64,000 nt of DNA from Gordonia alkanivorans NBRC 16433 (GTDB taxonomy: Bacteria > Actinomycetota > Actinomycetes > Mycobacteriales > Mycobacteriaceae), in NCBI RefSeq assembly GCF_000225505.1, contig NZ_BACI01000002.1, positions 143,989 to 207,988 of the forward strand. The letters run 5' to 3'. Below are positions 26,606-37,920 of the stretch, in pieces (position 1 is the first letter of the stretch; each line of letters opens with the position of its first letter). Made by a program: the position numbers and the translations under genes. The notes under the pieces are model-generated. The model did no database searches and had not been told where the DNA came from. It worked only from the letters and a program-made list of their open reading frames with translations.

Positions 26606-27699
26606 CCCAGATCCTCCTCGCGGGTGCGATCGCGATCGCGGTGTCGATCCTGCTGACCCCCGTGCTCATCAAGGTGTTCTCCCGTCAGGGATTCGGCCAG
26701 GAGATCCGGGTCGAGGGCCCCGAGAGCCACCAGACAAAGCGCGGCACACCGTCGATGGGCGGCGTCGCGATCCTCGCCGCACTGTGGGCGGGCTACTTCG
26801 GTTCGCACCTGGTGGGCCTGTTCACCGACGGCGGCAACGGACCCACCGCGTCGGGTCTGCTCGTGTTGGGTCTCGCGACGGCGCTCGGCATCGTCGGCTT
26901 CCTCGACGACATCATCAAGATCCGCAAGCACCGCAACCTGGGACTGAACAAGACCGCGAAGTCGATCGGGCAGTTCATCGCCGCGATCCTGTTCGGCATC
27001 CTCGTGCTGCAGTTCCGCAACGACTACGGCCTCACCCCGGCCAGCACCCACCTCAGCTATGTGCGCGACATCGACGCCATCGGCCTGGGCGCGGTGGTCT
27101 TCGTGGTGTTCTGCTGGCTGGTGGTCGCCGCCTGGTCCAACGCGGTGAACTTCACCGACGGACTCGACGGTCTGGCCGCCGGCTCGATGGCGATGGTCCT
27201 CGGGTCCTACGTCCTCGTGACGTTCTTCCAGTTCGTCAACGCCTGCGCCGGCGGTGCCAAGCCGCCCAGCGACATCCCGACCGGGTGCTACCAGGTCCGC
27301 GATCCCCTCGACCTCGCGATCATCGCGGTGGCCGGCGGCGGTGCCTGCCTCGGCTTCCTGTGGTGGAACGCCGCACCGGCGAAGATCTTCATGGGTGACA
27401 CCGGCTCGCTGGCGCTCGGCGGCATGCTCGCCGGCCTGTCCATCACGACCCGTACCGAACTCCTCGCGGTTGTCATCGGCGCGTTGTTCGTCGCCGAGAT
27501 CATGTCGGTGGTCATCCAGATCGCCTTCTTCCGGACCACCGGCCGCCGTGTGTTCCGAATGGCGCCCTTCCACCACCACTTCGAACTGGGCGGGTGGGCC
27601 GAGACGACGGTGATCATCAGGTTCTGGCTGCTCACGGCCATCGCCTGTGCGCTGGGACTGTCGCTCTTCTACGGTGAGTTCCTGGCCACCAATGGCTGA
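26602..27699 (+). CDS. mraY: Phospho-MurNAc-pentapeptide translocase MraY
   Basis: A 365-residue, ten-helix integral membrane enzyme that transfers phospho-MurNAc-pentapeptide to undecaprenyl (in this order decaprenyl) phosphate, forming lipid I. Family blocks seen: [30 protein letters not shown] with the Asp pair, [37 protein letters not shown] and [13 protein letters not shown]. Start ATG 26602 overlaps the 33-codon ORF. Its last 8 nt overlap murD. Confidence 0.96.
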   Translation: MTQILLAGAIAIAVSILLTPVLIKVFSRQGFGQEIRVEGPESHQTKRGTPSMGGVAILAALWAGYFGSHLVGLFTDGGNGPTASGLLVLGLATALGIVGFLDDIIKIRKHRNLGLNKTAKSIGQFIAAILFGILVLQFRNDYGLTPASTHLSYVRDIDAIGLGAVVFVVFCWLVVAAWSNAVNFTDGLDGLAAGSMAMVLGSYVLVTFFQFVNACAGGAKPPSDIPTGCYQVRDPLDLAIIAVAGGGACLGFLWWNAAPAKIFMGDTGSLALGGMLAGLSITTRTELLAVVIGALFVAEIMSVVIQIAFFRTTGRRVFRMAPFHHHFELGGWAETTVIIRFWLLTAIACALGLSLFYGEFLATNG

Positions 27700-29278
27700 T
27701 CCGCTCGCCGAGAGCCCCGCGTCTGCCGGCGATTCGCTGGGGTTGACCGGGGAGACCGTGGTGATCGGCGGTGCGGGCACCGCCGGGATGTCGGCGGCGC
27801 GGTATCTCATCACCCGCGACGTCCGCATCCTGCTCGCCGACGACCGGTTCGCTGCACGCGATGCCGACGCCGCCGGCCGGGAGGCGGCGATCGCCGCCGT
27901 CCCCGGGGTCGCGGACTTGATCGCGCAGGGCGCGGAGGCGGTCGCGATCCCCGATCTGCTCGCCGACCCGTCGTGGACCGGCGACACCGCGGTCGTGATC
28001 GTCTCGCCCGGATTCGCACCCACCCACGACCTCGTCGCGCAGGCCGCGGCGGGCGGTGTGCCGGTGTGGGGTGAGGTCGAGTTGGCCTGGCGGGTCGACG
28101 CCGCTGGTCTGCTCGGTGAGCCGCGCACCTGGCTGGTCGTCACCGGCACCAACGGCAAGACCACGACCACCTCGATGCTCGCCGACATCGTCGAGCGCTC
28201 CGGCCGTGCCGGCGCGGCCTGCGGCAACATCGGTCTGCCGGTCCTCGACGCCATGCGCGCGACGCCCCGCGTCGACGTGCTGTGCGCCGAGTTGTCGTCG
28301 TTCCAGCTGCACTGGGCGCCGTCGGTCACCCCGGCGGCCGGGGTGGTGCTCAACGTCGCCGAGGACCATCTCGACTGGCACGGCACCTTCGACGCCTATG
28401 CGCTGGCCAAGGCGGGTGCGCTGCGCGGCGACATCGCGGTCGTCGGCCTCGACGACGCGGTCGCGTCGGGTCTGCCGGGCGCGGGACGCCGGGTCGGCTT
28501 CACGCTGAACCCGCCGCAGGACGGTCAGCTCGGCGTCGAGAACGGGCAACTCGTCGACCGCGCCTTCGGTGCGGGTCGTCTGCTGTCCGCCGGCGTCGTG
28601 CATCCGGCCGGTCCGTCGGGTGTCTCCGACGCTCTCGCCGCCGCCGCACTCGCACTGTCGATCGGAGTCGAGCGCGACGCCGTCGAGGCCGCGCTCACCG
28701 ATTTCCGGCCCGCCGCCCACCGCGGCGAGGTCGTGGCGACGCGCGACGGCATCCGCTTCGTCGATGACTCCAAGGCCACCAACCCGCATGCCGCCCAGGC
28801 CGCGGTCGCCGCGTACGACCGTGTGGTGCTGATAGCGGGCGGCCTGCTCAAGGGTGCGTCGATGGACGGGATGCTCACCGCGGTCGGCCATCGGCTCGCC
28901 GGAGTGGTCGCCATCGGCCGGGATCGGGAACTGGTCGTCGAAGCGATCGCGCGACACGCCCCAGAAGTCCCAACAGTCACAGTATTCACAGGGGACGATG
29001 GCACGGTGAACGTGCAACGCCAGGGTCAGACCGCACCCGTCCTCTCGTCGATCCCGAACTCGTCGACTCGAGCCTCGGGATCAGACCCCGCCGTCGCCGT
29101 GATGGACCGGGCGGTCGCCGAGGCGTGGGAGCTCGCCGCGGCGAGCGACCCGAAGCCCGACGCGGTGCTCCTCGCACCCGCCGCGGCGTCGCTGGACATG
29201 TTCGCCGGTTACGGCCGGCGCGGTGACGCGTTCGCGCACGCCGCACAGGACATCGCCGGCACCTCCACCTCGCGGTGA
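27692..29278 (+). CDS. murD: UDP-MurNAc-L-Ala:D-glutamate ligase MurD
   Basis: A 528-residue Mur ligase adding D-glutamate. The N-terminal Rossmann-like UDP site is [17 protein letters not shown], the ATPase P-loop GTNGKTT starts at residue 152, CAELSSFQL and AEDHLDWH follow, and the C-terminal domain contains [13 protein letters not shown] and [14 protein letters not shown]. It is about 60-80 residues longer than E. coli MurD, partly through a Ser/Thr-rich insertion near 445-470 before the final PAAASLDMF block. ATG 27692 lies inside the end of mraY, and its stop overlaps the ftsW GTG (GTGA). Confidence 0.94.
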   Translation: MADPLAESPASAGDSLGLTGETVVIGGAGTAGMSAARYLITRDVRILLADDRFAARDADAAGREAAIAAVPGVADLIAQGAEAVAIPDLLADPSWTGDTAVVIVSPGFAPTHDLVAQAAAGGVPVWGEVELAWRVDAAGLLGEPRTWLVVTGTNGKTTTTSMLADIVERSGRAGAACGNIGLPVLDAMRATPRVDVLCAELSSFQLHWAPSVTPAAGVVLNVAEDHLDWHGTFDAYALAKAGALRGDIAVVGLDDAVASGLPGAGRRVGFTLNPPQDGQLGVENGQLVDRAFGAGRLLSAGVVHPAGPSGVSDALAAAALALSIGVERDAVEAALTDFRPAAHRGEVVATRDGIRFVDDSKATNPHAAQAAVAAYDRVVLIAGGLLKGASMDGMLTAVGHRLAGVVAIGRDRELVVEAIARHAPEVPTVTVFTGDDGTVNVQRQGQTAPVLSSIPNSSTRASGSDPAVAVMDRAVAEAWELAAASDPKPDAVLLAPAAASLDMFAGYGRRGDAFAHAAQDIAGTSTSR

Positions 29279-31146
29279 GTCGCGTGAGCAGCGACAAGAC
29301 CGCGGCTGACGAGAGCGCGGTCGACGACGAGAACACGTTCGACGACTCGTTGGATGACGTGACGGACGAGCACTCGGACGAGAGCAGGGCGGCCACCGTA
29401 CGGCGGAAGGCGTCGGAAGGTGCGGCCGCGCTGTCGAAGCCGGCCGCCGAGGTCTCCGCGGCGGCCTCGACCGCCGCGTCGGTGACGGCCTCGCTGCCGG
29501 CCCTGCTCGTCGAGGCCGTGCGCAACCTCCTGGCGCGGCCGCTGGCCTCTTACCAGCTGGTCCTCACGATGGCGTTCATGCTGACGGCCTTCGGTCTGGT
29601 CATGGTGCTGTCGGCGTCGTCGGTCGAGGGGTACTCGCAAGAGGGATCGGCGTACGGACTGTTCACGACCCAGGTCATCTTCGCCGGACTCGGCCTCATC
29701 GTCTTCTACCTGATGCTGCGGGTCCCCATCCGCCTGCTCCGGCGCTTCGCCGCGCCGTCGATGGCCATCGCCATCCTCCTGCTCGGACTGGTGCTCATCC
29801 CCGGCATCGGCACGCTCAGCCAGGGCGCGCGACGCTGGTTCGTCATCTCCGGTGTGTCGGTGCAACCCTCGGAGCTGGTCAAGGTGGCGCTCTGTATCTG
29901 GGGTGCGCACCTGCTGGCCTCGCGGCGTCGGGACAACGCCTCGATCAAAGAGCTCCTGATCCCGCTGGTCCCGGTCGCGATGCTGGTCTGCGTGCTGATC
30001 ATCCTCGAGCCCAATCTCTCGACGACGATCACCATCGCGATCATCGTCGGCGCGATGCTCTGGTTCGCCGGGCTGCCGATCAAGGTGTTCTCGGCGTTCG
30101 CCGTCTCCGGTGTGGCCCTCGCGGTGATCCTCGCGCTCGCCGAGGGCTACCGCTCACAGCGCGTGATGAGCTTCCTCGGCGGCATCGACGACCCGCAGGG
30201 CGCCGGCTACCAGGCGCGCCAGGCGACCTACGCACTGGCCAACGGCGGCGTCTTCGGTGTGGGTCTCGGCCAGTCGAGCGCCAAGTGGAACTATCTGCCC
30301 AACGCGCACAACGACTTCATCTTCGCCATCATCGGCGAGGAACTCGGCCTCCTCGGCGGTCTGCTGGTGGTGTTCCTGTTCGTGCTGCTGGGCTACATCG
30401 GCTTCCGCATCGCGCACCGTTCCACCGACCCGTTCCTGCGCCTGATGACCGCGACCATCACCGTGCTGATCCTCGCGCAGGCGTTCATCAACATCGGCTA
30501 CGTCATCGGCCTGCTACCGGTCACCGGTATCCAGCTGCCACTCATCTCGGCGGGCGGTACGTCGACGCTGACCGTGCTCGCGATGCTCGGGCTCCTCGCC
30601 AACGCCGCACGACACGAACCCGAGGCCGTCGCGGCCCTCACCACCGGGTCGCAGGGCCGACTGGCCCGGATCCTGCGGCTCCCGACGCCGGTGGCCTACC
30701 GGCAGACGCGGGCGGAGACCCTGCGCGATCGGCTCGACCGGCGTCGCTCGGCGGGCGAACGGTCCGGCGGCCGTACGGCCGTACGTGCCGGTGCATCGGG
30801 ACGGGCGGGAGCGTCCGGTCGGACAGGACCGTCGGGTCGTCGCGGACGACCGGCCGAGCCTGCGCCGAGCCGGGGCCGGTTCACCATGCCGTGGAAACGG
30901 GCGAAGGCCGCCGAACCGGCACCTGCTCGTGGTGCGTCCGCACGGCGTCCGGCAACGGCAGGTCGCACCCGACCTGCGCCGTCGACACGAGCAGGCGTCG
31001 ACTACCGTGGCGGGTATCCCGGCGCCGGCAGTGCACGTCGCTCGGCGTCACCGGGATGGCGGGCGGGCGCGCATCAGCCGCGTACGCCGAGGTCCGCCGA
31101 CCCCGGGCGCGATCGGCCGACACACGGCCGCGCGGGACGCCGCTGA
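29275..31146 (+). CDS. ftsW: Septal peptidoglycan glycosyltransferase FtsW (SEDS)
   Basis: A 623-residue SEDS polymerase that builds septal glycan strands with FtsI. An acidic, Ser/Ala-rich cytoplasmic tail (~1-85) precedes ten hydrophobic segments. Conserved blocks are SQGARRWFVISGVSVQPSELVK, ILEPNLSTTITI, YQARQATYALANGGVFGVGLG, LPNAHNDFIFAIIGEELGL and PLISAGGTSTLT. The last ~145 residues form an extreme Arg/Gly/Ala/Pro-rich tail, probably cytoplasmic and disordered. GTG 29275 gives a GTGA overlap with murD. Confidence 0.94.
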   Translation: MSRVSSDKTAADESAVDDENTFDDSLDDVTDEHSDESRAATVRRKASEGAAALSKPAAEVSAAASTAASVTASLPALLVEAVRNLLARPLASYQLVLTMAFMLTAFGLVMVLSASSVEGYSQEGSAYGLFTTQVIFAGLGLIVFYLMLRVPIRLLRRFAAPSMAIAILLLGLVLIPGIGTLSQGARRWFVISGVSVQPSELVKVALCIWGAHLLASRRRDNASIKELLIPLVPVAMLVCVLIILEPNLSTTITIAIIVGAMLWFAGLPIKVFSAFAVSGVALAVILALAEGYRSQRVMSFLGGIDDPQGAGYQARQATYALANGGVFGVGLGQSSAKWNYLPNAHNDFIFAIIGEELGLLGGLLVVFLFVLLGYIGFRIAHRSTDPFLRLMTATITVLILAQAFINIGYVIGLLPVTGIQLPLISAGGTSTLTVLAMLGLLANAARHEPEAVAALTTGSQGRLARILRLPTPVAYRQTRAETLRDRLDRRRSAGERSGGRTAVRAGASGRAGASGRTGPSGRRGRPAEPAPSRGRFTMPWKRAKAAEPAPARGASARRPATAGRTRPAPSTRAGVDYRGGYPGAGSARRSASPGWRAGAHQPRTPRSADPGRDRPTHGRAGRR

Positions 31147-31206
31147 CGGCTCCCGCGGCAGGCGATGCCCCGCGTGGGACAGACGTGCGAAGTGGCTGGA
31201 GATGGA

Positions 31207-32427
31207 GTGACAGAGCCGGTGAGTTCGGGTGCAGCACAATCTGATACGACCGGAGGCCCGGGCGGGCGGCCGTTGTCGGTGGTGGTCGCGGGCGGTGGTA
31301 CCGCCGGACACATCGAACCCGCGCTCGCCGTGGCCGACGCGATCACCCGCATCGACCCGACGGCCCGCGTCACCGCACTCGGGACCAGCCGCGGCCTGGA
31401 GGTCGACCTGGTGCCCGAACGCGGATACGACCTACGGCTGATCCCGCCGGTCCCGTTGCCGCGGAAACCCGGGATGGACCTCGCCAAGACGCCCGGCCGC
31501 CTGGTGTCCTCGGTCGCCGCGACCCGCAAGGTGCTCGCCGACGTGGATGCCGACGTCGTCATCGGCTTCGGCGGGTACGTGTCCGTGCCGGCCTACCTCG
31601 CCGCGCAGATGCACCTGCGCGGACGCAACCGCATCCCGATCGTCATCCACGAGGCGAATGCCTCGGCGGGCATCGCCAACAAGGTGGGCGCCCGCTTCGC
31701 CGACCGCATCCTGGCCGCCGTCGACGGTTCCGGCCTCGACGCGACCGTCGTCGGCATGCCGGTCCGCGGTGTCCTCACCGAGCTGGACCGGCCTGCTCTG
31801 CGGGCCAAGGCGCGACACTACTTCGGTCTCGACGAGGACGCCCCGACCCTGCTCGTCTTCGGTGGATCCCAAGGCGCGCAACGCATCAACGCCGCGGTTT
31901 CGGGTGCGGCCGAAGCCCTCGCAAAGGCGGGCATCGGTGTCCTGCACGCCTACGGGCCCAAGAACTCGATCGATCCGGTGATCGTCGAGGGCGCCCCGCC
32001 GTACCGCGGCGTCGGCTACCTCAAGCGGATGGATCTCGCCTACGCCGCGGCCGACCTGGTGATGTGCCGGTCCGGTGCGATGACCGTCGCCGAGGTGTCG
32101 GCCACCGGTCTGCCCGCCGTCTACGTCCCGCTGCCACACGGCAACGGCGAACAACGCCTCAACGCGCTACCGGTCGTCGAGGCCGGTGGCGGACTCATCG
32201 TCGAGGACTCGGCGGTCAGCGCGGAGTGGGTGGCACGCGAGGTGCCGGCCCTCCTGCAGGACGCGGAGCGACTGCAGAAGATGTCCGCGGCGGCCGCGGG
32301 CACGGGCCATCGTGACGCCGCGGCGGCCGTCGCCGACGCCGCTCTCGAACTCGCTCGCGGATTCCGCGCGGGCCGGGGCCCGGTCCGCAAGGCGTTTCGT
32401 TCCCGCCGATCGGCCGGCGAGCAGTGA
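31207..32427 (+). CDS. murG: UDP-GlcNAc:undecaprenyl-PP-MurNAc-pentapeptide transferase MurG
   Basis: A 406-residue GT28 enzyme making lipid II at the inner face of the membrane. The N-lobe has [20 protein letters not shown] (glycine loop 1) and [10 protein letters not shown] (loop 2), with [13 protein letters not shown] between the lobes. The C-lobe has [14 protein letters not shown] and [10 protein letters not shown], then [14 protein letters not shown] Thr/Ser-rich extension of ~20 residues follows the start. GTG 31207 is chosen for its GGAGATGGAG upstream; the frame opens at 31165. The 60-nt spacer after ftsW is one of the few gaps in this part of the cluster. Confidence 0.94.
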   Translation: MTEPVSSGAAQSDTTGGPGGRPLSVVVAGGGTAGHIEPALAVADAITRIDPTARVTALGTSRGLEVDLVPERGYDLRLIPPVPLPRKPGMDLAKTPGRLVSSVAATRKVLADVDADVVIGFGGYVSVPAYLAAQMHLRGRNRIPIVIHEANASAGIANKVGARFADRILAAVDGSGLDATVVGMPVRGVLTELDRPALRAKARHYFGLDEDAPTLLVFGGSQGAQRINAAVSGAAEALAKAGIGVLHAYGPKNSIDPVIVEGAPPYRGVGYLKRMDLAYAAADLVMCRSGAMTVAEVSATGLPAVYVPLPHGNGEQRLNALPVVEAGGGLIVEDSAVSAEWVAREVPALLQDAERLQKMSAAAAGTGHRDAAAAVADAALELARGFRAGRGPVRKAFRSRRSAGEQ

Positions 32428-32498
32428 CAATTGGACGGGACCGGGTCGGACGGGACACGGCCGGCGAGACGACCGGAGAAGGCGTGGGAGGTGACGAC

Positions 32499-34109
32499 AT
32501 GAGCGAGGGGACGACCGTGGGAACCGGAGGACTGCCGCCGCAGCTGGCCCGCGTGCACATGGTCGGCATCGGCGGCGCCGGCATGTCCGGACTGGCGCGC
32601 ATCCTGCTCGCCCGCGGCGGCCAGGTGTCCGGATCGGACGCGAAGAACAGCCGCGGCATCCTCGAACTCCGCACGCGTGGCGCCCGTGTCCAGGTGGGAC
32701 ACGATCCGTCGGCGCTCGACCAGATCCCGGGCGGCCCGTCGGTGGTGGTCACCACCCACGCCGCCATCCCCAAGACCAACCCCGAGCTGGTGGCCGCCCG
32801 CTCGCGGGGCATCCCGATCCTGCTGCGCCCGCGCGTGCTCGCCCAGCTCATGGAGGGCGACCGGACGATGCTGCTCGCCGGGACCCATGGCAAGACCTCG
32901 ACCACCTCGATGGCCGTCGTCGCCCTTCAGCACGCCGGCAGCGATCCGTCGTTCGCGATCGGCGGCGAGCTCAACGAATCCGGCACCAACGCCCATCACG
33001 GCGGCGACCCGGTCTTCGTGGCCGAGGCCGACGAGAGCGACGGTTCGCTGCTCGAGTACACGCCCGACGTCGTCGCCGTCACCAACATCGACGCCGACCA
33101 TCTCGACTTCTTCGGCTCGATCGAGGCCTACGTCGACGTGTTCGACAAGTTCACCGAACGCATCCGGACCGGCGGCACCCTCGTGGTCTGCCTCGACGAT
33201 CCCGGATCGGCCGCACTCGCCGGACGCGTCCGCGGCGATCTCGCCGAGCGCGGGGTCGCGGTCCTCGGCTACGGCCGCGGCACCCATGCGGGCCTCGCGC
33301 CCGGCGTGCCCAACGTGGCGACCCTGCTGTCGTGGGAGCCGCGGGCCGCCGGGGGAGCGGCACGGGTCCGCTTCACCGCGCCGGTGACCGGTCCCGCCGA
33401 CGAGACCGGCACGGTCGTCGAACGTGAACTCATCCTCCCGCTCCCGGGAGAGCACATGGCGCTCAACGCGATCGCCGCGGTGATCGGCGCCGTCCGCGTC
33501 AACGCCGCGCAGACCGCCGACGCCGCGGGTGCCCTCGACGGAATCCTCGCGGGCATCGGTGCGTTCGGCGGGGTCCATCGTCGCTTCGAGTTCCGCGGCC
33601 GCCGGGGCGGCGTCGAGGTCATCGACGACTACGCCCACCATCCGACCGAGGTGCGCTCGGTGCTGTCCGCGGCGCAGGCCATGATGGCCGCGCGGGCCGG
33701 CCCCGACGCGCCGCGCGGTCGCGTCATCGCGGTCTTCCAGCCCCACCTGTACTCGCGCACGGTCGAGTTCGCCGACGAGTTCGCCACCGCCCTCGACCTC
33801 GCCGACACCGTGGTCGTCGCCGACGTCTACGGCGCCCGCGAGGCACCGATACCGGGTGTCAGCGGCCGGACGATCGCCGACAAGCTGACCCGCCCGTCGG
33901 TGTTCGCGCCGGACCTGTCGCGGCTGGCCGGTCAGGTCGCCGGCCTGGCGCGACCCGGTGACCTCGTGTTGACCCTGGGTGCGGGCGACATCACCATGCA
34001 GGGTCCCGAGATCCTCGCCGCGCTCGGTGCGGACACCGGGACCGAGCGCACGACGCACGCGAACGGTGAGGGCCCCGGCGACGGGGGCCTCACGGGACGG
34101 GTCTCGTGA
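32499..34109 (+). CDS. murC: UDP-MurNAc:L-alanine ligase MurC
   Basis: A ~536-residue Mur ligase starting the peptide stem with L-alanine. [18 protein letters not shown] is the UDP-binding start, GTHGKTS (128-134) the P-loop, then [25 protein letters not shown], and in the C-terminal domain [12 protein letters not shown] and FQPHLYSRT. Two starts are possible: ATG 32499 with GGGAGG seven nt upstream, which I prefer, or GTG 32424, which overlaps the murG stop (GTGA) and adds 25 polar residues. Its stop overlaps the ftsQ GTG. Confidence 0.93.
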   Translation: MSEGTTVGTGGLPPQLARVHMVGIGGAGMSGLARILLARGGQVSGSDAKNSRGILELRTRGARVQVGHDPSALDQIPGGPSVVVTTHAAIPKTNPELVAARSRGIPILLRPRVLAQLMEGDRTMLLAGTHGKTSTTSMAVVALQHAGSDPSFAIGGELNESGTNAHHGGDPVFVAEADESDGSLLEYTPDVVAVTNIDADHLDFFGSIEAYVDVFDKFTERIRTGGTLVVCLDDPGSAALAGRVRGDLAERGVAVLGYGRGTHAGLAPGVPNVATLLSWEPRAAGGAARVRFTAPVTGPADETGTVVERELILPLPGEHMALNAIAAVIGAVRVNAAQTADAAGALDGILAGIGAFGGVHRRFEFRGRRGGVEVIDDYAHHPTEVRSVLSAAQAMMAARAGPDAPRGRVIAVFQPHLYSRTVEFADEFATALDLADTVVVADVYGAREAPIPGVSGRTIADKLTRPSVFAPDLSRLAGQVAGLARPGDLVLTLGAGDITMQGPEILAALGADTGTERTTHANGEGPGDGGLTGRVS

Positions 34110-34807
34110 TCCGCTGGCCGACCCGCCGCCGGTCCCGCCTGATCCTCGGCACCCTGATGGTCGTCGCCGCGGGGGTCGGGCTGGTCCTGATCGCCTATCT
34201 GACCCCGCTGATGTCGGTACGCAGCACCGACATCTTGGACAACGGCTCGGTCCCGGCCGACGAGATCCTCCGCGTCGCAGCCGTCCCCCAGGGGACACCG
34301 CTTCTCCAGGTGGACACCCGCGCCGTCGCGCAGCGGGTCGCCACCATCCCGTCCGTCGAATCCGTCCGCGTCCAGCGGTCCTACCCCTCGTCGCTGACCA
34401 TCACCGTCGTCGAGCGGGTGCCGGTGGTGATCGTGACGAGCGGGGACGAGGTCCACGTCCTCGACCGGTCGGGGGTGTCCTTCCTGCACTACGTCCGCGC
34501 CCAGGGCGTGCCGCCGGAGGTGCTCAAGCTCCCGGTTCTCGAGACCCCGAACCCGGGCCCGGCCGACCCCACCACCCGGGAGGCGATCACCGCGGTCGCC
34601 GGACTCCCGGAATCGCTGGCGCGACAGGTCATCCGGGTGTCGGCGAACTCTCCGGTCGACATCGAGTTCCTCCTCACCGAGGACCGCCGGGTCATCTGGG
34701 GCGACAGCGATCGGGGAGCGGAGAAGGCGCGAACCCTCACGTATCTGCTGAGCCGGGACGCCAAGATGTACAACGTCTCGAGCCCTGAGTTCCCGGCCTA
34801 CAAGTGA
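34106..34807 (+). CDS. ftsQ: Cell-division protein FtsQ
   Basis: A 233-residue bitopic division protein. A short basic N-terminus ([10 protein letters not shown]) is followed by one transmembrane helix ([20 protein letters not shown], ~13-33), then the POTRA domain ([18 protein letters not shown]... [20 protein letters not shown]) and the FtsQ beta-domain ([13 protein letters not shown] to the C-terminus). It links FtsL/FtsB to early divisome proteins. It starts in a GTGA overlap with murC. There is no ftsA between it and ftsZ, the normal state in Mycobacteriales. Confidence 0.93.
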   Translation: MIRWPTRRRSRLILGTLMVVAAGVGLVLIAYLTPLMSVRSTDILDNGSVPADEILRVAAVPQGTPLLQVDTRAVAQRVATIPSVESVRVQRSYPSSLTITVVERVPVVIVTSGDEVHVLDRSGVSFLHYVRAQGVPPEVLKLPVLETPNPGPADPTTREAITAVAGLPESLARQVIRVSANSPVDIEFLLTEDRRVIWGDSDRGAEKARTLTYLLSRDAKMYNVSSPEFPAYK

Positions 34808-34966
34808 TGGTGTCGGCCCGCGGCCGCCGGCACGGGCCGGGAACGACGCCAGATTCGTTGAAGATCTGAGAAATTCACCGAATTTCGGCGCGACTTCCCG
34901 ACACGCCGGGCGCTGTTGTGGATACCGGGGCCCGGGATGCCTAGCGTCATCTCCACAACGAACTAC

Positions 34967-35066
34967 TTGACATAACTCTAAATCTATGGTTCAGGTTTAG
35001 AGTTTTGTCAGCACTTAGCCGCTGACACATCAGCACCGGAACGCGCTGAGAGATCAGCAACGGAAC
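34967..35066 (+). promoter_or_regulatory. ftsZ leader: promoter-like element, palindromes and a direct repeat
   Basis: TTGACA at 34967-34972 abuts an inverted repeat AACTCTAAA (34974-34982) / TTTAGAGTT (34996-35004). A second one is TGTCAGC (35006-35012) / GCTGACA (35021-35027). A 22-nt direct repeat, 19 of 22 identical, lies at 35021-35042 and 35045-35066; each copy can fold as GCTGA-N4-TCAGC with loops CACA and GAGA. No convincing -10 is spaced to the TTGACA. The 293-nt gap between ftsQ and ftsZ holds nothing else I recognise. Confidence 0.6.
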
Positions 35067-35100
35067 ATCGAGCACGACCCATTACGAGGAAGGCGAGCGC

Positions 35101-36276
35101 ATGACGCCACCGCACAACTACCTGGCCGTCATCAAGGTCGTCGGCATCGGCGGCGGCGGCGTGAATGCCGTCAACCGCATGATCGAGCAGGGACTCAAGG
35201 GAGTCGAGTTCATCGCGATCAACACCGACGCGCAGGCCCTGCTGATGAGCGACGCCGACGTCAAGCTCGATGTCGGTCGCGACTCCACCCGTGGCCTGGG
35301 TGCCGGCGCCGACCCCGAGGTCGGCCGCCGTGCCGCCGAGGACGCCCGCGACGAGATCGAGGAGCTCCTCAAGGGTGCCGACATGGTCTTCGTGACCGCG
35401 GGCGAGGGTGGCGGCACCGGCACCGGTGGTGCACCGGTCGTCGCGCAGATCGCCCGGAAGCTCGGTGCTCTCACCGTCGGCGTGGTCACCCGCCCGTTCT
35501 CCTTCGAGGGCAAGCGTCGCGGCGGACAGGCCGAAGCGGGCATCACCGCGCTGCGGGAGTCCTGCGACACCCTCATCGTGATCCCGAACGACCGCCTGCT
35601 CCAGCTCGGCGACGCGCAGGTGAGCCTCATGGACGCGTTCCGCAGCGCCGACGAGGTCCTCCTCAACGGTGTCCAGGGGATCACCGACCTCATCACCACC
35701 CCTGGTCTGATCAACGTCGACTTCGCCGACGTCAAGGGCGTCATGAGCGACGCGGGCAGCGCACTCATGGGCATCGGCTCGTCCCGAGGTGAGGACCGTG
35801 CCAAGAAGGCGGCCGAGTCGGCGATCAACTCGCCGCTGCTCGAGGCGTCGATGGAAGGCGCTCGGGGCGTGCTGATCTCGATCGCCGGCGGCAGCGACCT
35901 CGGTCTCTTCGAGATCCACAACGCGGCCACCCAGGTCCAGGAGGCGGCCCACGAGGACGCCAACATCATCTTCGGCACCGTGATCGACGACAACCTCGGC
36001 GACGAGGTCCGAGTGACCGTCATCGCCGCCGGTTTCGACGGCGGCACCCCGAAGAAGCGGTCCGACGTGCCCGCTGCGGCCGCCGGCCGTTCGGCTGTCG
36101 GACAGGGACAAGCCGGCGCGGTCTCGGCGCCGCCGAAGAGCGATCCGCTCTTCGGTGACATCCCCAAGGGGTCGGGTGATCCCTTCGGTGGTGAGCGTGA
36201 GCCGGAGCCCCCGCGTCGCAACACCGTGCATCTCGACGACGACGACGTCGACGTGCCGTCCTTCATGAAGCGCTGA
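35101..36276 (+). CDS. ftsZ: Cell-division GTPase FtsZ
   Basis: A 391-residue tubulin-like GTPase forming the Z-ring. The GTP-binding tubulin signature [13 protein letters not shown] starts at residue 101; [15 protein letters not shown] lies at the N-terminus, NTDAQAL and [10 protein letters not shown] are conserved, and the T7 synergy loop is [10 protein letters not shown]. The C-terminal linker is Pro/Arg/Asp-rich and ends in the peptide [11 protein letters not shown], which binds SepF and other anchors. ATG 35101 has GAGGAAGG upstream. It has its own leader and likely promoters. Confidence 0.97.
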   Translation: MTPPHNYLAVIKVVGIGGGGVNAVNRMIEQGLKGVEFIAINTDAQALLMSDADVKLDVGRDSTRGLGAGADPEVGRRAAEDARDEIEELLKGADMVFVTAGEGGGTGTGGAPVVAQIARKLGALTVGVVTRPFSFEGKRRGGQAEAGITALRESCDTLIVIPNDRLLQLGDAQVSLMDAFRSADEVLLNGVQGITDLITTPGLINVDFADVKGVMSDAGSALMGIGSSRGEDRAKKAAESAINSPLLEASMEGARGVLISIAGGSDLGLFEIHNAATQVQEAAHEDANIIFGTVIDDNLGDEVRVTVIAAGFDGGTPKKRSDVPAAAAGRSAVGQGQAGAVSAPPKSDPLFGDIPKGSGDPFGGEREPEPPRRNTVHLDDDDVDVPSFMKR

Positions 36277-36281
36277 CCCGC

Positions 36282-37007
36282 ATGCGGGTGCGTCGTGTGG
36301 TCACCACGCGTGCCGGCGGCGTCTCGGTGGCACCGTATGACTCGTTCAATCTCGGTGACCATGTCGGAGACGACCCGGAAGCGGTGTCCGCCAACAGGAA
36401 TCGTCTGGCCGAGCAGATCGGGTTGCCCGCGTCCTCGGTCGTCTGGATGGAACAGATCCACAGCCGCAACGTGACGGTCGTCGACGGTCCGGTCCCCGAA
36501 CCGGTTCCGGCGACCGATGCTCTGGTGACGACCACACCGGGCCTCGCGCTCGCCGTGCTGTCGGCCGACTGCGTGCCGGTGCTCCTCAGCGACGACGAGG
36601 CCGGCGTGATCGCCGGTGTCCATGCCGGGCGCGTCGGGGCACGCATCGGCATCGTGCGCGAGACCCTGAAGGTGATGGTGGAACTCGGTGCGCGCATCGA
36701 GTCGATCGGAGCGTTTCTAGGCCCGGCGGCGTCCGGTGAGCAGTACGAGGTGCCCCCGGCGATGCAGGCCGACGTCGAGAAGCATCTGCCCGGGAGTGCG
36801 AGTCGCACGAAGAAGGGCACGACGGGCCTCGACCTCCGTTCCGGTCTGCGCCGCCAGCTCCTCGAGGCCGGGGTCGCCGGGGTCGCCGTCGACCCGCGCT
36901 GCACGATCTCGGACCTGAGTCTCTTCAGCCACCGGCGCGGCGCACCGACCGGCCGCCTGGCATCGGTGATCTGGATGGACGACGAGAGTGCGCCGGACGG
37001 CGAGTAG
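36282..37007 (+). CDS. pgeF: Peptidoglycan editing factor PgeF (YfiH/multicopper oxidase-like)
   Basis: A 241-residue protein of the YfiH/DUF152 family. The metal site residues are seen as MEQIHSRN (His60), SADCVPVLL (Cys97) and GVHAGRVGA (His114). NLGDHVGDDP is the family N-terminal block and HRRGAPTGRLAS the C-terminal one. In E. coli the homologue removes wrongly incorporated L-Ser from UDP-MurNAc-peptides, while other work shows purine-nucleoside or laccase activity. It starts 5 nt after ftsZ, so it is cotranscribed, and matches Rv2149c in M. tuberculosis. Confidence 0.88.
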   Translation: MRVRRVVTTRAGGVSVAPYDSFNLGDHVGDDPEAVSANRNRLAEQIGLPASSVVWMEQIHSRNVTVVDGPVPEPVPATDALVTTTPGLALAVLSADCVPVLLSDDEAGVIAGVHAGRVGARIGIVRETLKVMVELGARIESIGAFLGPAASGEQYEVPPAMQADVEKHLPGSASRTKKGTTGLDLRSGLRRQLLEAGVAGVAVDPRCTISDLSLFSHRRGAPTGRLASVIWMDDESAPDGE

Positions 37008-37030
37008 ACCCCCGGTGCTCCACGCGGAGA

Positions 37031-37798
37031 ATGATGGGGGACATGAGCGATTCTCTCGATGACGCACGCACCGCCGAGCTGTCCGAGCGACTCGAAGCCG
37101 TACGCGGGCGGCTCGACGCGGCCGTCGCGGCCGCGGGCCGACCCACCGGGGCGTGTGCGCTCCTGGTGGTGACGAAATACTTCCCGGCCGACGACGTCCG
37201 CCGGTTGCTGAACCTGGGCGTCCGATCGTTCGGCGAGTCCCGTGAGCCGGAGGCCGGACGCAAGGTCGCCGAGGTCCTCGCCGATTGGACACCCGAGGAT
37301 TCCACCGACGTCCCGGTGTTCGACATGATCGGGACCGTCCAGTCGAAGAAGGCCCGTTCCATCGCGCGTTGGGCGCGTGCGGTGCACTCGGTGGATCGTC
37401 CGAAGGTGGTCGAGGCCCTGGGCCGGGCCGCGCGAGCCGCGCTCGACGAGGGGGAGCGGACCGCGCGTCTCGGGGTGCTGCTGCAGGTGAGTCTCGACGG
37501 GGACCCGCAGCGAGGCGGCGTCGTCGAGGCGGATCTTCCCGCACTCGCCGAGCAGGTGTCGAGCGAGGACTCTCTGCAGTTGCGCGGACTGATGGTCATC
37601 GCCCCACTCACCGGTGAGCGGAAGTACTGGATGGCCGAATCCGCTCGTATCCACAACGCTTTTCGCGATCGGTACGCCGACGCCGTCGAACTGTCGGCGG
37701 GTATGTCCGGTGACATGGAAGAGGCGGTTGCAGCCGGCTCGACATGTGTGCGTGTCGGAACCGCGATCATGGGCGATCGGCCGCTACTCTCTCAGTAA
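37031..37798 (+). CDS. YggS-family pyridoxal-phosphate homeostasis protein
   Basis: A 255-residue alanine-racemase-fold PLP carrier (Rv2148c-like). The PLP lysine is in [18 protein letters not shown] (Lys49), followed by [13 protein letters not shown] (normally GENR-x-QE), [12 protein letters not shown] (normally IGxLQxNK), [37 protein letters not shown] (phosphate loop). Some family positions are substituted, as in actinobacterial members. Such proteins buffer PLP and affect amino-acid balance. Start ATG 37031; ATGs at 37034 and 37043 are alternatives. Confidence 0.88.
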   Translation: MMGDMSDSLDDARTAELSERLEAVRGRLDAAVAAAGRPTGACALLVVTKYFPADDVRRLLNLGVRSFGESREPEAGRKVAEVLADWTPEDSTDVPVFDMIGTVQSKKARSIARWARAVHSVDRPKVVEALGRAARAALDEGERTARLGVLLQVSLDGDPQRGGVVEADLPALAEQVSSEDSLQLRGLMVIAPLTGERKYWMAESARIHNAFRDRYADAVELSAGMSGDMEEAVAAGSTCVRVGTAIMGDRPLLSQ

Positions 37799-37920
37799 TC
37801 ACATTGGTAACAACAGAACCAAGTGGCACAACAAGCGCAAATATCTCAACAAGCACAGTGACATCAGATGCACCATCCGGCACGGCTGCACACCGGCGTC
37901 GCACGACAGAGAGGCCGACA

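Noticed and set aside
34967..34990. A standard sigma70 promoter for ftsZ built on TTGACA
   Set aside because: No TAnnnT lies at 16-18 nt; TATGGT is only 12 nt and TAGAGT 25 nt away, so the exact promoter remains undefined.
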